DNA from: Phycisphaerales bacterium
Lineage (GTDB): Bacteria; Planctomycetota; Phycisphaerae; Phycisphaerales; SM1A02
Length of the DNA stretch: 64,000 nt
Reading direction: 5' to 3'
Assembly: GCA_009691705.1 (NCBI GenBank)
Contig: SIAR01000003.1
Coordinates: 33,879 to 97,878 of the forward strand
Of the stretch, positions 11,820 to 21,056 are shown one piece after another (within the stretch, counting starts at the first letter, position 1; each line of letters starts with the position of its first letter). A program made the position numbers and the translations under genes. The notes under the pieces were generated by a model. It worked only from the letters and a program-made list of their open reading frames with translations. It searched no databases and was not told the DNA's origin.

Positions 11820-12391
11820 TTCTCGCTGCGACTTCCGTACGCATCCAGATTTTGAGACTCGCGCAGTTTCACTTCTGTGTTTCCTGAGTCGATGCGCAGC
11901 GGAGCGGTCGCATTCGAATCGAGTCGCAACACTGTGTTGACCGAGTCAGACGTCAAGTGCATCTCGACCGAGGGTCGCCCTCCTCCAGGCACGGTGGGAA
12001 TGAGCCAGTCGGTTCCTGAGACTTCAATTCCGTCGACGAGCAGGTCAGTGATAGCCATCCCGTTAGGAAGCGCGACCGGCAAGATGCGGCGGTCTGTGAC
12101 CCACTCGAACTTTGTGCGATCACCATCAAAGGCTGCCGCCTCGAGTTCACGATCGGCAACAAGCAGCGCGATCCATTGCGTTTCAGGGTCTTGCCAAATG
12201 GCGATTTGCTGCGACGATGTCGCATCGCGAAAGGCGTACATCGAAAGCAGGTCGAGCATTTGGGAGACCGCGTTCTCGTGTTCAGCTTTCACCGACTTGC
12301 TCATTCGTGGCACAACCATCGCGGCGAGGATCGCAAGAATCACTACGGCGATGATGACTTCGACCAGGGTGAATGCGCGCCTCATGTGCAC
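11813..12391 (-). CDS. Type II secretion pseudopilin, GspH-like
   Basis: RRAFTLVEVIIAVVILAILAAMVVPRMS prepilin signal. Confidence 0.75.
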   Translation of the reverse strand: MHMRRAFTLVEVIIAVVILAILAAMVVPRMSKSVKAEHENAVSQMLDLLSMYAFRDATSSQQIAIWQDPETQWIALLVADRELEAAAFDGDRTKFEWVTDRRILPVALPNGMAITDLLVDGIEVSGTDWLIPTVPGGGRPSVEMHLTSDSVNTVLRLDSNATAPLRIDSGNTEVKLRESQNLDAYGSRSEKW

Positions 12392-12393
12392 TG

Positions 12394-12843
12394 CTACTTC
12401 GCCCCGTTCACGATGTCCTTGTTATCGAGTTCGCCGCCAGGCTGTCCGTCAGCACCATAGGACATGACGTCGAAATCAAAATTTACTTGGCCTGGCACAA
12501 TCAGGATGTAGGCATTTCCCCAAGGATCAAGGAGTGCCGACTTGTTTTCAAGATATGGATCATCTCCCTCGGTGAGTACCTCGAGGTCAAAGTCTTCTGG
12601 GCAGCGACTCATTCCCGCCTCGGTCATGTACAGGCGAACCTGCTGCGCCAACTGCACTGCTTCGGTCTTTGCGCGCTTGTCCTTTGCGCCGCCGATGAAG
12701 CGGGTGAGTCGCGGAACAAAGATCGCAGCCATGATCGCGACGATCGTCACCGCCACGATCACTTCAATCAAACTGAAGGCGCGTCTCGCCGAAGGGATTG
12801 TCGTACGTTTGAGATGTGTTGGATGAAAAGTAGACATTGACAT
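12394..12843 (-). CDS. gspG: Type II secretion major pseudopilin GspG
   Basis: RRAFSLIEVIVAVTIVAIMAAIFVPRL; DPWGNAYILIVPG and YGADGQPGGE motifs typical of GspG. Confidence 0.9.
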   Translation of the reverse strand: MSMSTFHPTHLKRTTIPSARRAFSLIEVIVAVTIVAIMAAIFVPRLTRFIGGAKDKRAKTEAVQLAQQVRLYMTEAGMSRCPEDFDLEVLTEGDDPYLENKSALLDPWGNAYILIVPGQVNFDFDVMSYGADGQPGGELDNKDIVNGAK

Positions 12844-12855
12844 GAGCGCCTCAGA

Positions 12856-14100
12856 TCAGCCGCCGATTGCGGCCTGTAATTGAAGAAGTGGAAGAAGAAT
12901 ACCGAGCAAGACAAAGCCTGCGACCAATCCCATCACGATGAGCAGGATGGGTGGCAGGGCTTTCGTAAAAACCTTGAGTGTTTGATTGACCTGTCGATCG
13001 AACGCGGTCGCGGCGTGCATGAGCATGACTTCAAGTCGCCCCGAGCGCTCGCCGATATTCACGATCTGAATGAGAAGCGGGGGAAAGAAGCCACAGCGTT
13101 CGAGTGGATCGGCGAGCGACGAGCCTGTGGTCACGCGTTCTTGCACCTCATCGATGGCAGAAACCATCGCTGCGTTTCCAAGCGTGTCGCGCACGACGCG
13201 AAGCGCCGGAAGAATCGGAATGCCCGCCGAAACGAGGGTGCCGAGAGTTCGTGTGAACCGAGCGACCGCGACATCGCGAAGCAGTGGTCCAAGAATGGGC
13301 AGTCGCAAGAGTGTCAGATCGACCAACATGCGATTGTTCGGTTTCGCGATCCACCGGCGCCAGCCGATGACTGCAACGATGACGCCGACGATGATCGCCC
13401 ACCACCACATCGTGATGAAGGCGGCAATGCCGAGCAGCACGCGGGTCGGAAATGGCAGCACTGTGCCTGGTTGCCCAGAGATTGGCGCCATGAGTCGTGG
13501 CAGCACAAACGTCACGAGCACAACGACGCTGACCGAAATCAATGCAGCCACAATCATCGGATAGACCGTGGCACCGACGACCTCGCGCTTCAGTTCAACC
13601 GATCGATCGAGCAAATCCGCCAATTGATGCAGCACCTCAGAATTGCGACCCGACGCATCGGCTGCGCGAAACATTCCAACGGTCATGTCATCGAACGGGC
13701 GTCCATACTCCTTCGCCGCTTGATGCAGCGGCACACCCGCCTCAACGCGGTCGATGAGATGATCCAGAATGACTGGAAGTGCGCGACCCGCCGCCTGTCG
13801 GCGAACAGTGCGCAGAGATTGCATCAAGGGGAGTCCAGCTTCTAGCGCGGTCGCAAGTTCACGGATCAGGCTCGTCAACTCTGTTCGTGAAATCGATGGG
13901 CGCGTCAGACCCTTTCTCGCACCAGTCTTGGATTGGTGCGCCCCGCTCCGGACGGGCGACGAACGCGCCGTTGCGTCCTCAACCGAAGTTGCGATGATGC
14001 CTTGCTGGGCGAGCATGCGCAAGGCGTCGGCCCGGTTGATCGCTTGAATCATTCCGCTGTTCGATGTGCCCCCAAGACATTGGTAGTGAAAGGTGATCAT
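12856..14100 (-). CDS. gspF: Type II secretion inner-membrane platform protein GspF
   Basis: Two GspF repeats, e.g. TRTLGTLVSAGIPILPALRVV and LIRELATALEAGLPLMQSL. Confidence 0.93.
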   Translation of the reverse strand: MITFHYQCLGGTSNSGMIQAINRADALRMLAQQGIIATSVEDATARSSPVRSGAHQSKTGARKGLTRPSISRTELTSLIRELATALEAGLPLMQSLRTVRRQAAGRALPVILDHLIDRVEAGVPLHQAAKEYGRPFDDMTVGMFRAADASGRNSEVLHQLADLLDRSVELKREVVGATVYPMIVAALISVSVVVLVTFVLPRLMAPISGQPGTVLPFPTRVLLGIAAFITMWWWAIIVGVIVAVIGWRRWIAKPNNRMLVDLTLLRLPILGPLLRDVAVARFTRTLGTLVSAGIPILPALRVVRDTLGNAAMVSAIDEVQERVTTGSSLADPLERCGFFPPLLIQIVNIGERSGRLEVMLMHAATAFDRQVNQTLKVFTKALPPILLIVMGLVAGFVLLGILLPLLQLQAAIGG

Positions 14101-14108
14101 CGAAGTAC

Positions 14109-15749
14109 TCAGTGTCGCGTGTCGTCAACGTCTTGGGTGGCGCGCAAAACTTCGGAGACCGTCGTTGCGCCTTCCTGAGCCTTGAGCATGCCGTCTTGAC
14201 GCATGTTAAGGAAGTCCCCATCCACGAGATTTTTGAGGTCGCTCAAGGACAAGTTCTTGGTGATCCCTTGTCGCAGCGACGAGTTCATTCGTACGAGTTC
14301 GAAGAATCCCAACCGCGAGCGAAATCCAGACTTCTTGCAGTCATCACATCCGACCGATTTCCATTCGCTTGCGGCGAAAGCGACAATCTCTGCGGGAGTT
14401 AGCCGCGACTTTGTCTCTTCGGTCAGCGGCACTTGTTTCTTGCACGCTGAGCAGAGGCGTCGACCGAGTCGCTGCGCGAGTAGTCCTTCAAGAACGCTTG
14501 CAACAAGGAACGGTTCTGCACCCATGTCGACCAGTCGGCCGATGCTAGAAATCGCATCGTTCGTATGCAATGTTGAGAGGATGAGATGTCCCGTGAGCGC
14601 TGATCGAATCGCAATATCCACTGTCTCGTTATCTCGAATCTCACCCACGAGCACAACGTCAGGATCTTGGCGCAAGATCGCGCGCAGTCCGATTGAAAAG
14701 GTGAGACCGCGCTTTGGATTGACTGGAATCTGATTGACTCCACTCAGTTCATACTCAACGGGATCCTCAATCGTGATGATCTTCTTGCGCGGGTCGTAGA
14801 GTTTGCTGAGTGCCGCGTAGAGTGTTGTGGTCTTTCCAGAACCAGTGGGGCCAGTCACCAAGAGCAATCCGTGTGGTTTCTCGATGAGTCGGTCCATCGT
14901 GTCGCGATGGGGTTTACTCATTCCCAGACTCTGCAAGTCGAGCGGAAGGCTGCTCTTGTCGAGAATACGCATGACAACGCTCTCGCCATAAATTGTCGGC
15001 ACAGTCGAGACGCGAAGGTCAACCTTGCGCCCCTCGAAGCGCAGGGTGATGTGTCCGTCCTGTGGCACATACCGCTCGGCGATATTCATCATCGCCATGA
15101 TCTTCACGCGACCAATGAGCGCCGCTTGCAAGTGCTTTGGAGGTGGAGGTTGCTCGATGAGCACGCCGTCGACGCGGTACTTGATCTTGAGTTCGTTCTC
15201 AAATGGCTCAATGTGAATGTCGCTCGCGCGACCTTGAATCGCCTCGAGAATGAAAAGATTGACGAGATTTATCAGCGTTGGCTGTTCAGCCATCCGATGC
15301 ACATCCGCCGCCTCGATTGCGTCGACATTGTGCTCGGTTTCGTCCGTCGCAGAATCGGCATTTCCAGCGAGCGATTCTGCAATCCGCGCGGCAGTGGTGC
15401 CATAGGCGCGGCGCATCAATTCGCCGAAGGCCTCCGGCTCAACGCCGGTGCGACTCACGGGCAGTCGCGCGATCGTCGCGATCTCATCGGCCGCCCCAAC
15501 ATCGAGTGGATTGAACATCGCCACGAGCAAGCGTCCACGCTCTATGCGAAGAGGAACTGCCCGCACGCGCACCGCAACTTCGGGGGTGAGCAGTGCGATC
15601 GCGGCGGGGTCTGTCTCGGGTGGCTTTTCAAGCCAACCGATGCCAAGCGCTCGGCAACGCTCCCGGATCTTCGCCGCTTCCGACTCAGCAGTCGATTGAG
15701 TGAGATCAGTCGCCTTTGCGCCGATTTGCAATTGCCCAGTTGGCGTCAT
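14109..15749 (-). CDS. gspE: Type II secretion ATPase GspE
   Basis: Walker A GPTGSGKTTTLYAAL; LVGEIRDNETVDIAIRSALTGHLILSTLHTNDA; CxxC zinc motif. Confidence 0.95.
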   Translation of the reverse strand: MTPTGQLQIGAKATDLTQSTAESEAAKIRERCRALGIGWLEKPPETDPAAIALLTPEVAVRVRAVPLRIERGRLLVAMFNPLDVGAADEIATIARLPVSRTGVEPEAFGELMRRAYGTTAARIAESLAGNADSATDETEHNVDAIEAADVHRMAEQPTLINLVNLFILEAIQGRASDIHIEPFENELKIKYRVDGVLIEQPPPPKHLQAALIGRVKIMAMMNIAERYVPQDGHITLRFEGRKVDLRVSTVPTIYGESVVMRILDKSSLPLDLQSLGMSKPHRDTMDRLIEKPHGLLLVTGPTGSGKTTTLYAALSKLYDPRKKIITIEDPVEYELSGVNQIPVNPKRGLTFSIGLRAILRQDPDVVLVGEIRDNETVDIAIRSALTGHLILSTLHTNDAISSIGRLVDMGAEPFLVASVLEGLLAQRLGRRLCSACKKQVPLTEETKSRLTPAEIVAFAASEWKSVGCDDCKKSGFRSRLGFFELVRMNSSLRQGITKNLSLSDLKNLVDGDFLNMRQDGMLKAQEGATTVSEVLRATQDVDDTRH

Positions 15750-15752
15750 CGC

Positions 15753-17093
15753 TTACTCAATACCACGGGGGATGCCGCCAGCAGGTCCGCTGTCGCGTCC
15801 ATCGCCTTGTCGCGAGATGGGGCGCTTGCCGCCCTTGCCATCGCCGCTGGTTGGTGCTGTCCCTGAGTTCAATGTTGGCGAGTCGCGCTCTGGCTTGCCT
15901 GGAATCATCGGGCGCATCGCATCGCTGGCGATCTTCGCCGCGCCTGGCAGGAGCAGCGCGAGTTCTGGCCCTACGATCGCCGCGATATCAGCGCGAAACT
16001 TCTCGTTCAGCGCGTCACGCTCTTCGTGCAGCGACTTGTAGGGATCGAGGTTGGGTTTGACTGCATTCGAAGACCCCTGATTCATCCTGCGCCGCGTCTC
16101 TTCACTCTGCTTCCTCGGTTCTTCGACGCGATGAGCGGCGGCGAGTCGGAGTTCAAGATCGTGATAGCTCACGACGTATGCAACTTCAAGCACATTCAAC
16201 TGATCGATCTGTCCGGGGGATAGTCCAGGAAGTTCACGCGCTGCCGCAACTAACGGAATCATCGGACTTGGACGAAAAACCGATGGGTATGCCGCCGTGA
16301 ACGCGCGGGTGCGAAAGGTCGATCCCCACTGCGCGCCATACGCGACTGCGAGCAACTCGATCGACTGCTCCTGAAGATCGCGAAGTGCAACGCGCTTCGC
16401 CACAATCATCTCGAGTTGGTCCAATCCAGTTGCGAAGTCTTGAGCGACCATCGCATCCTTAATCTTGTCTTGTGATGTAGCCATCTGAGTCGCTCGCGCG
16501 ATGAGTGCCGCATCTAGACCGATCTCATACTGCTCGAGCGCTTCCTTAGCCGCGAGCAATGTTTCTGGGGGAATCTCACAATCGCGTGAAACCTGCCGCA
16601 GATCGATACTTTCGCCGCTCAGAACTCCGCGTGGCAACTCTTTCTCGCGGCGCATCGCCCGTTCAAGTTGTGGCCAGTGCCCCTGCTGCTCGTCGCTGAG
16701 AACCGAACGCAGATTGTCGATGAACCGCTGCTTGAGTCTCGCCTTCTCATGCGACCACTCACCGATTGGTTTCATAATCACGGCAATAGCACCTTGCTCG
16801 CCAGCGCCAAGAATCTGATCCTTCAGTCCCTTCATGCGGTCGCGCAGACCATCAACGCCAACAGTGAAATCGCTCGTGTAGTCGCCAAGGAGACTCTCAA
16901 CCGTTGGCTGCTGCCACTCTTCGAGACCGAGGTAGTCAACGAAGAGCGTCATGTCGCGCTTGAGGTAGTCGGGCTGAAATGCCTCAACGAATCCCGCCTG
17001 CAATCCCATCTGGGCATGGCTTGGCAATACGCAACAAAGCAGCGTGACGAGGGCGGCAACGAACGAGGCACAAAAAAACGAAAGTCGTGTCAT
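15753..17093 (-). CDS. Secreted alpha-helical protein of unknown function, first gene of the T2SS-linked run
   Basis: Signal peptide MTRLSFFCASFVAALVTLLCCVLPSHAQ; 3-nt gap to gspE. Confidence 0.7.
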   Translation of the reverse strand: MTRLSFFCASFVAALVTLLCCVLPSHAQMGLQAGFVEAFQPDYLKRDMTLFVDYLGLEEWQQPTVESLLGDYTSDFTVGVDGLRDRMKGLKDQILGAGEQGAIAVIMKPIGEWSHEKARLKQRFIDNLRSVLSDEQQGHWPQLERAMRREKELPRGVLSGESIDLRQVSRDCEIPPETLLAAKEALEQYEIGLDAALIARATQMATSQDKIKDAMVAQDFATGLDQLEMIVAKRVALRDLQEQSIELLAVAYGAQWGSTFRTRAFTAAYPSVFRPSPMIPLVAAARELPGLSPGQIDQLNVLEVAYVVSYHDLELRLAAAHRVEEPRKQSEETRRRMNQGSSNAVKPNLDPYKSLHEERDALNEKFRADIAAIVGPELALLLPGAAKIASDAMRPMIPGKPERDSPTLNSGTAPTSGDGKGGKRPISRQGDGRDSGPAGGIPRGIE

Positions 17094-17256
17094 TTTGAAT
17101 TCCTGTAAGAGGTAGGGACTTGCGTTAGTGAACGCCGCGCAGTTAGGTTTATGGCAGAATTTTCGGCGTTAGTGCGGCAGGTTACGGTCTTTTCAGCGAG
17201 GGCGGTCTCACCCAAAGTTGCGAGCGTTTTTGGGGGGGGTGACGATGGTCCTATAA

Positions 17257-17970
17257 CTACTTACGGCTCCGCACCGTTCTCTGTTCGATTCGCTTAACCG
17301 AGGCGGTTTGCACGATCCGATCGACAAAAATTCCTGGAGTATGAATCTGATCGCCATCCAATTCGCCGGTTTCGACGAGTTGCTCAACCTCCGCGATGCA
17401 AATCTTCCCGCAGGTCGCGACCATCGGGTTGAAGTTGCGAGCAGTCTTGCGGTAAATCAGATTGCCAAAGCGGTCGCCCTTCCAAGCCTTTACCAATGCG
17501 ACATCCGCGCGGATCGCCCGCTCAAGCACGAAGGTTTCTCCGTCGAAGACTTCGTGAGGCTTGCCCTCGGCGACTACTGTTCCAAGACCCGTGCGCGTGT
17601 AGAAAGCGGGAATCCCAGCACCTCCCGCCCGCAAGCGTTCAGCCAATGTGCCTTGGGGTGTGAACTCAAGTTCTAGTTCGCCGCCCATGAATTGTCGCTC
17701 AAATTCTGCGTTTTCTCCTACATAACTCGAGATCATTTTGCGGATCTGTCGAGTCTGCAAGAGCAATCCAAGCCCCCAATCATCGATCCCCGCGTTGTTG
17801 CTCGCAACGGTCAAGTTTTTCACGCCACTCTCGCGCAGAGCGACGATGAGGTTTTCAGGAATTCCGCACAGCCCAAATCCGCCAACGGCGATGAGTTGGT
17901 TGTCGGCCACGACTCCCTTGAGCGCCTCATTGCAATCTACAAATACTTTGGATGTCGCCATCGATGGCAA
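17257..17970 (-). CDS. scoA: 3-oxoacid (succinyl-CoA:acetoacetate) CoA-transferase subunit A
   Basis: GGFGLCGIPENLI, TVASNNAGIDDWGLGLLL, NFNPMVATCGK motifs. Confidence 0.92.
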   Translation of the reverse strand: MPSMATSKVFVDCNEALKGVVADNQLIAVGGFGLCGIPENLIVALRESGVKNLTVASNNAGIDDWGLGLLLQTRQIRKMISSYVGENAEFERQFMGGELELEFTPQGTLAERLRAGGAGIPAFYTRTGLGTVVAEGKPHEVFDGETFVLERAIRADVALVKAWKGDRFGNLIYRKTARNFNPMVATCGKICIAEVEQLVETGELDGDQIHTPGIFVDRIVQTASVKRIEQRTVRSRK

Positions 17971-19226
17971 GTGTAAACAACTGCGCCCAGATTGATCGTG
18001 GACTAGGCTCGAAGACCTTGCGCGGAATGCTCTTCATCCTGATTTTGCTCTCGGCGATGCCCGACACCATGGCCGCGCCAGTAGTCAAGGAACTCTTCAT
18101 GGACCGGTATGGGGCGACCCCCAGTGCCGCGCAGATGTTCAACGGGATCAATCTGCTTGGAGCGCTGATTGCGATCCCGCTGCTCTGGTTTGCGCGAAAG
18201 CGGGAGCGTTCGGTCGAACTTGTGGTCTGGGGTTCGATTGCCGATGCAATCCTCTTGGCTGCGATGGCGTGTCCCCTCGGGCTCGGTTGGACTCTGATGA
18301 TTCGAGCGCTCGAGGGGGTCACAGACGTCATCGTCTTCGCCGCACTCTTTGAACTTGTGCGCCGATTGGCTCGTGGTCATGTTGCTACAGGACTCGGACT
18401 CGCATCTACACCGTTGCTTCTAGGTCTTGGACTCGGGGCGATGCTCGGCGGTTTCGTCGTTCGCCAAACCGATGGAAGCCTGACATCCGTGTGGCTGTTT
18501 GGCGCATCGGCGGTGCTGAGTCTGCTCGTTGCGCTTGTCGTTCCCATCGCCGGCCGCGCGATTTGTCGCGCTGAGACGCGCGAACCGATTACAGGCGCGC
18601 AGGCCGATGGCGGACTTGCGAGTGCAGGAGGGGCCGATCCCCTATGGCCATCACTGGCAATGACATTTTCTGACCGAGCAAGTGGGGGACTCATCACCGG
18701 CACTCTTCCGATTGCGCTGGCACAAGTGCTCAGCTACTCGGCGATGGAGCGGGGATTGCTCGTGGGATTGCCGCTGCTCTTGATGGCACTCGGGACTGGT
18801 CCAGCGGGATGGCTTTGCGATCGAGTGGGCAGTTTGAAGGTTCGAGTCGCAGCGGGAATTGCGTACGCAACGGGGTTCGCTCTGCTCGCCGTTGTCGGCA
18901 ACCAACCGCTTCCACTCGGATGCGTGATGGTGGTCATCGGCGTCTCGGCGAGCGCGCTCTTTTCGAGTTCGATCACACTCGTCACGCGCTGTGGATCAAC
19001 AACGATGTCACTGGGCGCATTTCGAGGTGCGGGCGATCTTGGGTTTCTGAGCGGCACATTGCTTTCGCTCTTTCTGCTCTCAACGCTTGGAGGCAGTGAC
19101 CCCACCTACAGCGACTACGCGTCGGTGTTGCTTGTTTTTGCCGGATTCCATCTCGTGACGACGATTACCACAAGCGTCACACTGCACGTCGCGCGGCGCA
19201 AAACAACTAGTTCGGCGTGCCGCTGA
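17952..19226 (+). CDS. Major facilitator superfamily-type transporter
   Basis: About 11-12 hydrophobic segments in a two-half layout; 5' end overlaps scoA, so the start may lie downstream. Confidence 0.72.
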   Translation: MSPSMASVNNCAQIDRGLGSKTLRGMLFILILLSAMPDTMAAPVVKELFMDRYGATPSAAQMFNGINLLGALIAIPLLWFARKRERSVELVVWGSIADAILLAAMACPLGLGWTLMIRALEGVTDVIVFAALFELVRRLARGHVATGLGLASTPLLLGLGLGAMLGGFVVRQTDGSLTSVWLFGASAVLSLLVALVVPIAGRAICRAETREPITGAQADGGLASAGGADPLWPSLAMTFSDRASGGLITGTLPIALAQVLSYSAMERGLLVGLPLLLMALGTGPAGWLCDRVGSLKVRVAAGIAYATGFALLAVVGNQPLPLGCVMVVIGVSASALFSSSITLVTRCGSTTMSLGAFRGAGDLGFLSGTLLSLFLLSTLGGSDPTYSDYASVLLVFAGFHLVTTITTSVTLHVARRKTTSSACR

Positions 19227-20274
19227 TCGTTGGCAGCATCGCGCCCGCTGCGGGATTCAGCGAGATAAGTGCCCTGCGAATTTTCTCGAGCGCCTTGTTC
19301 TGGATCTGGCGCACCCGTTCTTTCGTGACACCCACCATGGCTCCAACTTGCTCAAGCGTCATCGGTGCGGCGTGGAGTGGGCGGTCGAGACCGTAACGAT
19401 GAAAGATTACGGTCCGTTCAAGTTCTGAGAGTCCCGCCCGATTCGAATCGAAGAGTTCCTTGACCTCAGCAACGTCTTCTGTCTCGCGGGTCGCTCGCAC
19501 TGCGGCAACGTGATCCGCGCGCTGAAGCGCGGGGTCGAACTCGACAGGAAAGTGTTTGCGATACTTCTGCGTCTTGAGTCCCAGCCGGCTGTACGCCTTT
19601 AGAATCGCACGGCACGCGTAAGTTGAAAACTTGAATCCGCGGCTGAAATCGAATTTGTCGACCGAGCGCATAAGTGCCATATTGCCCTCGCTCAGCAGAT
19701 CGCCAAAGTCCAAGTCGGCCGAGCGAACTCGCTTGGCCATCGCGAGGACAAGCGCGAGATTTGTTTCGGCAAGTTGGCGGCGCACACTCTCGCTCACATC
19801 GTGCCAGTGCAGAATCACCCGAGCACGGTCGGCGGTCCAGCCTGCACTGTTTGCCTCCACTTGCAAACGGGCCAGGCAAAAGCGTGCGTAGTTCAATTGC
19901 GCGAATAGCACGCGTTCTTGTGCCGCGGTGAGCACGACTGACTTTGGCGGGCGCGTCATCGTGGTGGACGTCGTTCGAGTGCGACGCTCGTCAAGGAGGG
20001 GGGCGTACCAGTTCGTGTCGGGTTTCGCGATCGCTAGGGGCTGATCGAGAATTCGACGTTGTGCCCCGGCGCGATGAAAGTCTGCGTTGTCTATGAACTT
20101 GACGACCTCGACCTGGAGCGACTCGATGGTCCGACGCTGCATCGGAGTGAAACTCCCAGGCGGCATTCGGGTCGCCCCGAAACTGATCGAGTCGGCAGAG
20201 CGCCGCACGTTGAGTTTGGAAGATTCAAAGTGCTCGAGCGAGTCCGTTCGGATATTTTTCTCTGAGTGGGTCAT
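19207..20274 (-). CDS. RNA polymerase sigma-70 family factor
   Basis: Region 2 DLLSEGNMALMRSVDKFDFSRGFKFSTYA; region 4 TLEQVGAMVGVTKERVRQIQNKALEKIRRAL. Confidence 0.93.
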   Translation of the reverse strand: MTHSEKNIRTDSLEHFESSKLNVRRSADSISFGATRMPPGSFTPMQRRTIESLQVEVVKFIDNADFHRAGAQRRILDQPLAIAKPDTNWYAPLLDERRTRTTSTTMTRPPKSVVLTAAQERVLFAQLNYARFCLARLQVEANSAGWTADRARVILHWHDVSESVRRQLAETNLALVLAMAKRVRSADLDFGDLLSEGNMALMRSVDKFDFSRGFKFSTYACRAILKAYSRLGLKTQKYRKHFPVEFDPALQRADHVAAVRATRETEDVAEVKELFDSNRAGLSELERTVIFHRYGLDRPLHAAPMTLEQVGAMVGVTKERVRQIQNKALEKIRRALISLNPAAGAMLPTISGTPN

Positions 20275-20476
20275 AGGTCAATTTCCAGCGAACAACTGCT
20301 CAACACACCCACGACTCGTAAACGCGTCTGCTAAACGCGTCTGTCCATACGCACGACTTCGGTGGGACGTTCGAAGAAATCAGAGCAATCTTGATGCCAA
20401 ACGAAAACCCCCGCGCACCGAGTGACTGGGCGAGGGCGAAACATCGAAAAAGTTGGCAAAAAGGCCGTGCGAGCCG

Positions 20477-20947
20477 TTATTCGACTTTGCCGCCACTGGT
20501 GTCGTACACCCACGCATCTGCCGCACGCGTGTACGAAAGCACTTCGCCACTGCCAAAAAATAGCGCGAGCTCACGGGTGGCAGCTTCGGGGCTGTCAGAA
20601 CCGTGGACGAGATTGAATGAGTTTGAGATGCCGAAGTCGCCGCGGATCGTTCCGGCGGCAGCCTTCGATCCAAACGTCGCACCCATGAGGTTGCGGCAAA
20701 CCGCAATCGCGCCAACGCCTCGCAGCGCCAGAACCACCACAGGTTCACTTGTCATGAATCGAACCAGTCCTGCGTAAAAGGGCTTGGAAGCGTGATCCTT
20801 GTAATGCTCGGCGGCAAGAGCATCAGCGATCTTGGTCAACTTCATCCCGACCACTTGCAATCCCTTTTGTTCGAACCGGGCAGTGATTGCGCCGATGAGT
20901 CCCCGTTGAACTGCATCTGGCTTGAGAATGATGAGGGTGGTTTCCAT
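20477..20947 (-). CDS. ndk: Nucleoside diphosphate kinase
   Basis: METTLIILKPDAVQRGLIG; GTIRGDF; NLVHGSDSPEAATRELALFF. Confidence 0.94.
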   Translation of the reverse strand: METTLIILKPDAVQRGLIGAITARFEQKGLQVVGMKLTKIADALAAEHYKDHASKPFYAGLVRFMTSEPVVVLALRGVGAIAVCRNLMGATFGSKAAAGTIRGDFGISNSFNLVHGSDSPEAATRELALFFGSGEVLSYTRAADAWVYDTSGGKVE

Positions 20948-21056
20948 ATGTTTCCTTTGAGAGATGTGAAAGTTGAGGGGAGGGATAGTACAGATCTGCG
21001 AGCGTTTGGTGCACGGCGCGAGGATCATGCGATGTTCGAGTAGGATTTATCGCGGC

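Noticed and set aside
12880-15866. Long plus-strand ORFs opposite gspF and gspE (12880..13845, 14871..15866)
   Set aside because: Antisense of highly conserved genes; no recognisable domains.
17094-17256. Possible regulatory RNA in the gap between the T2SS-linked gene and scoA (includes a G8 run)
   Set aside because: No convincing hairpin or known RNA motif seen by eye; needs covariance search.
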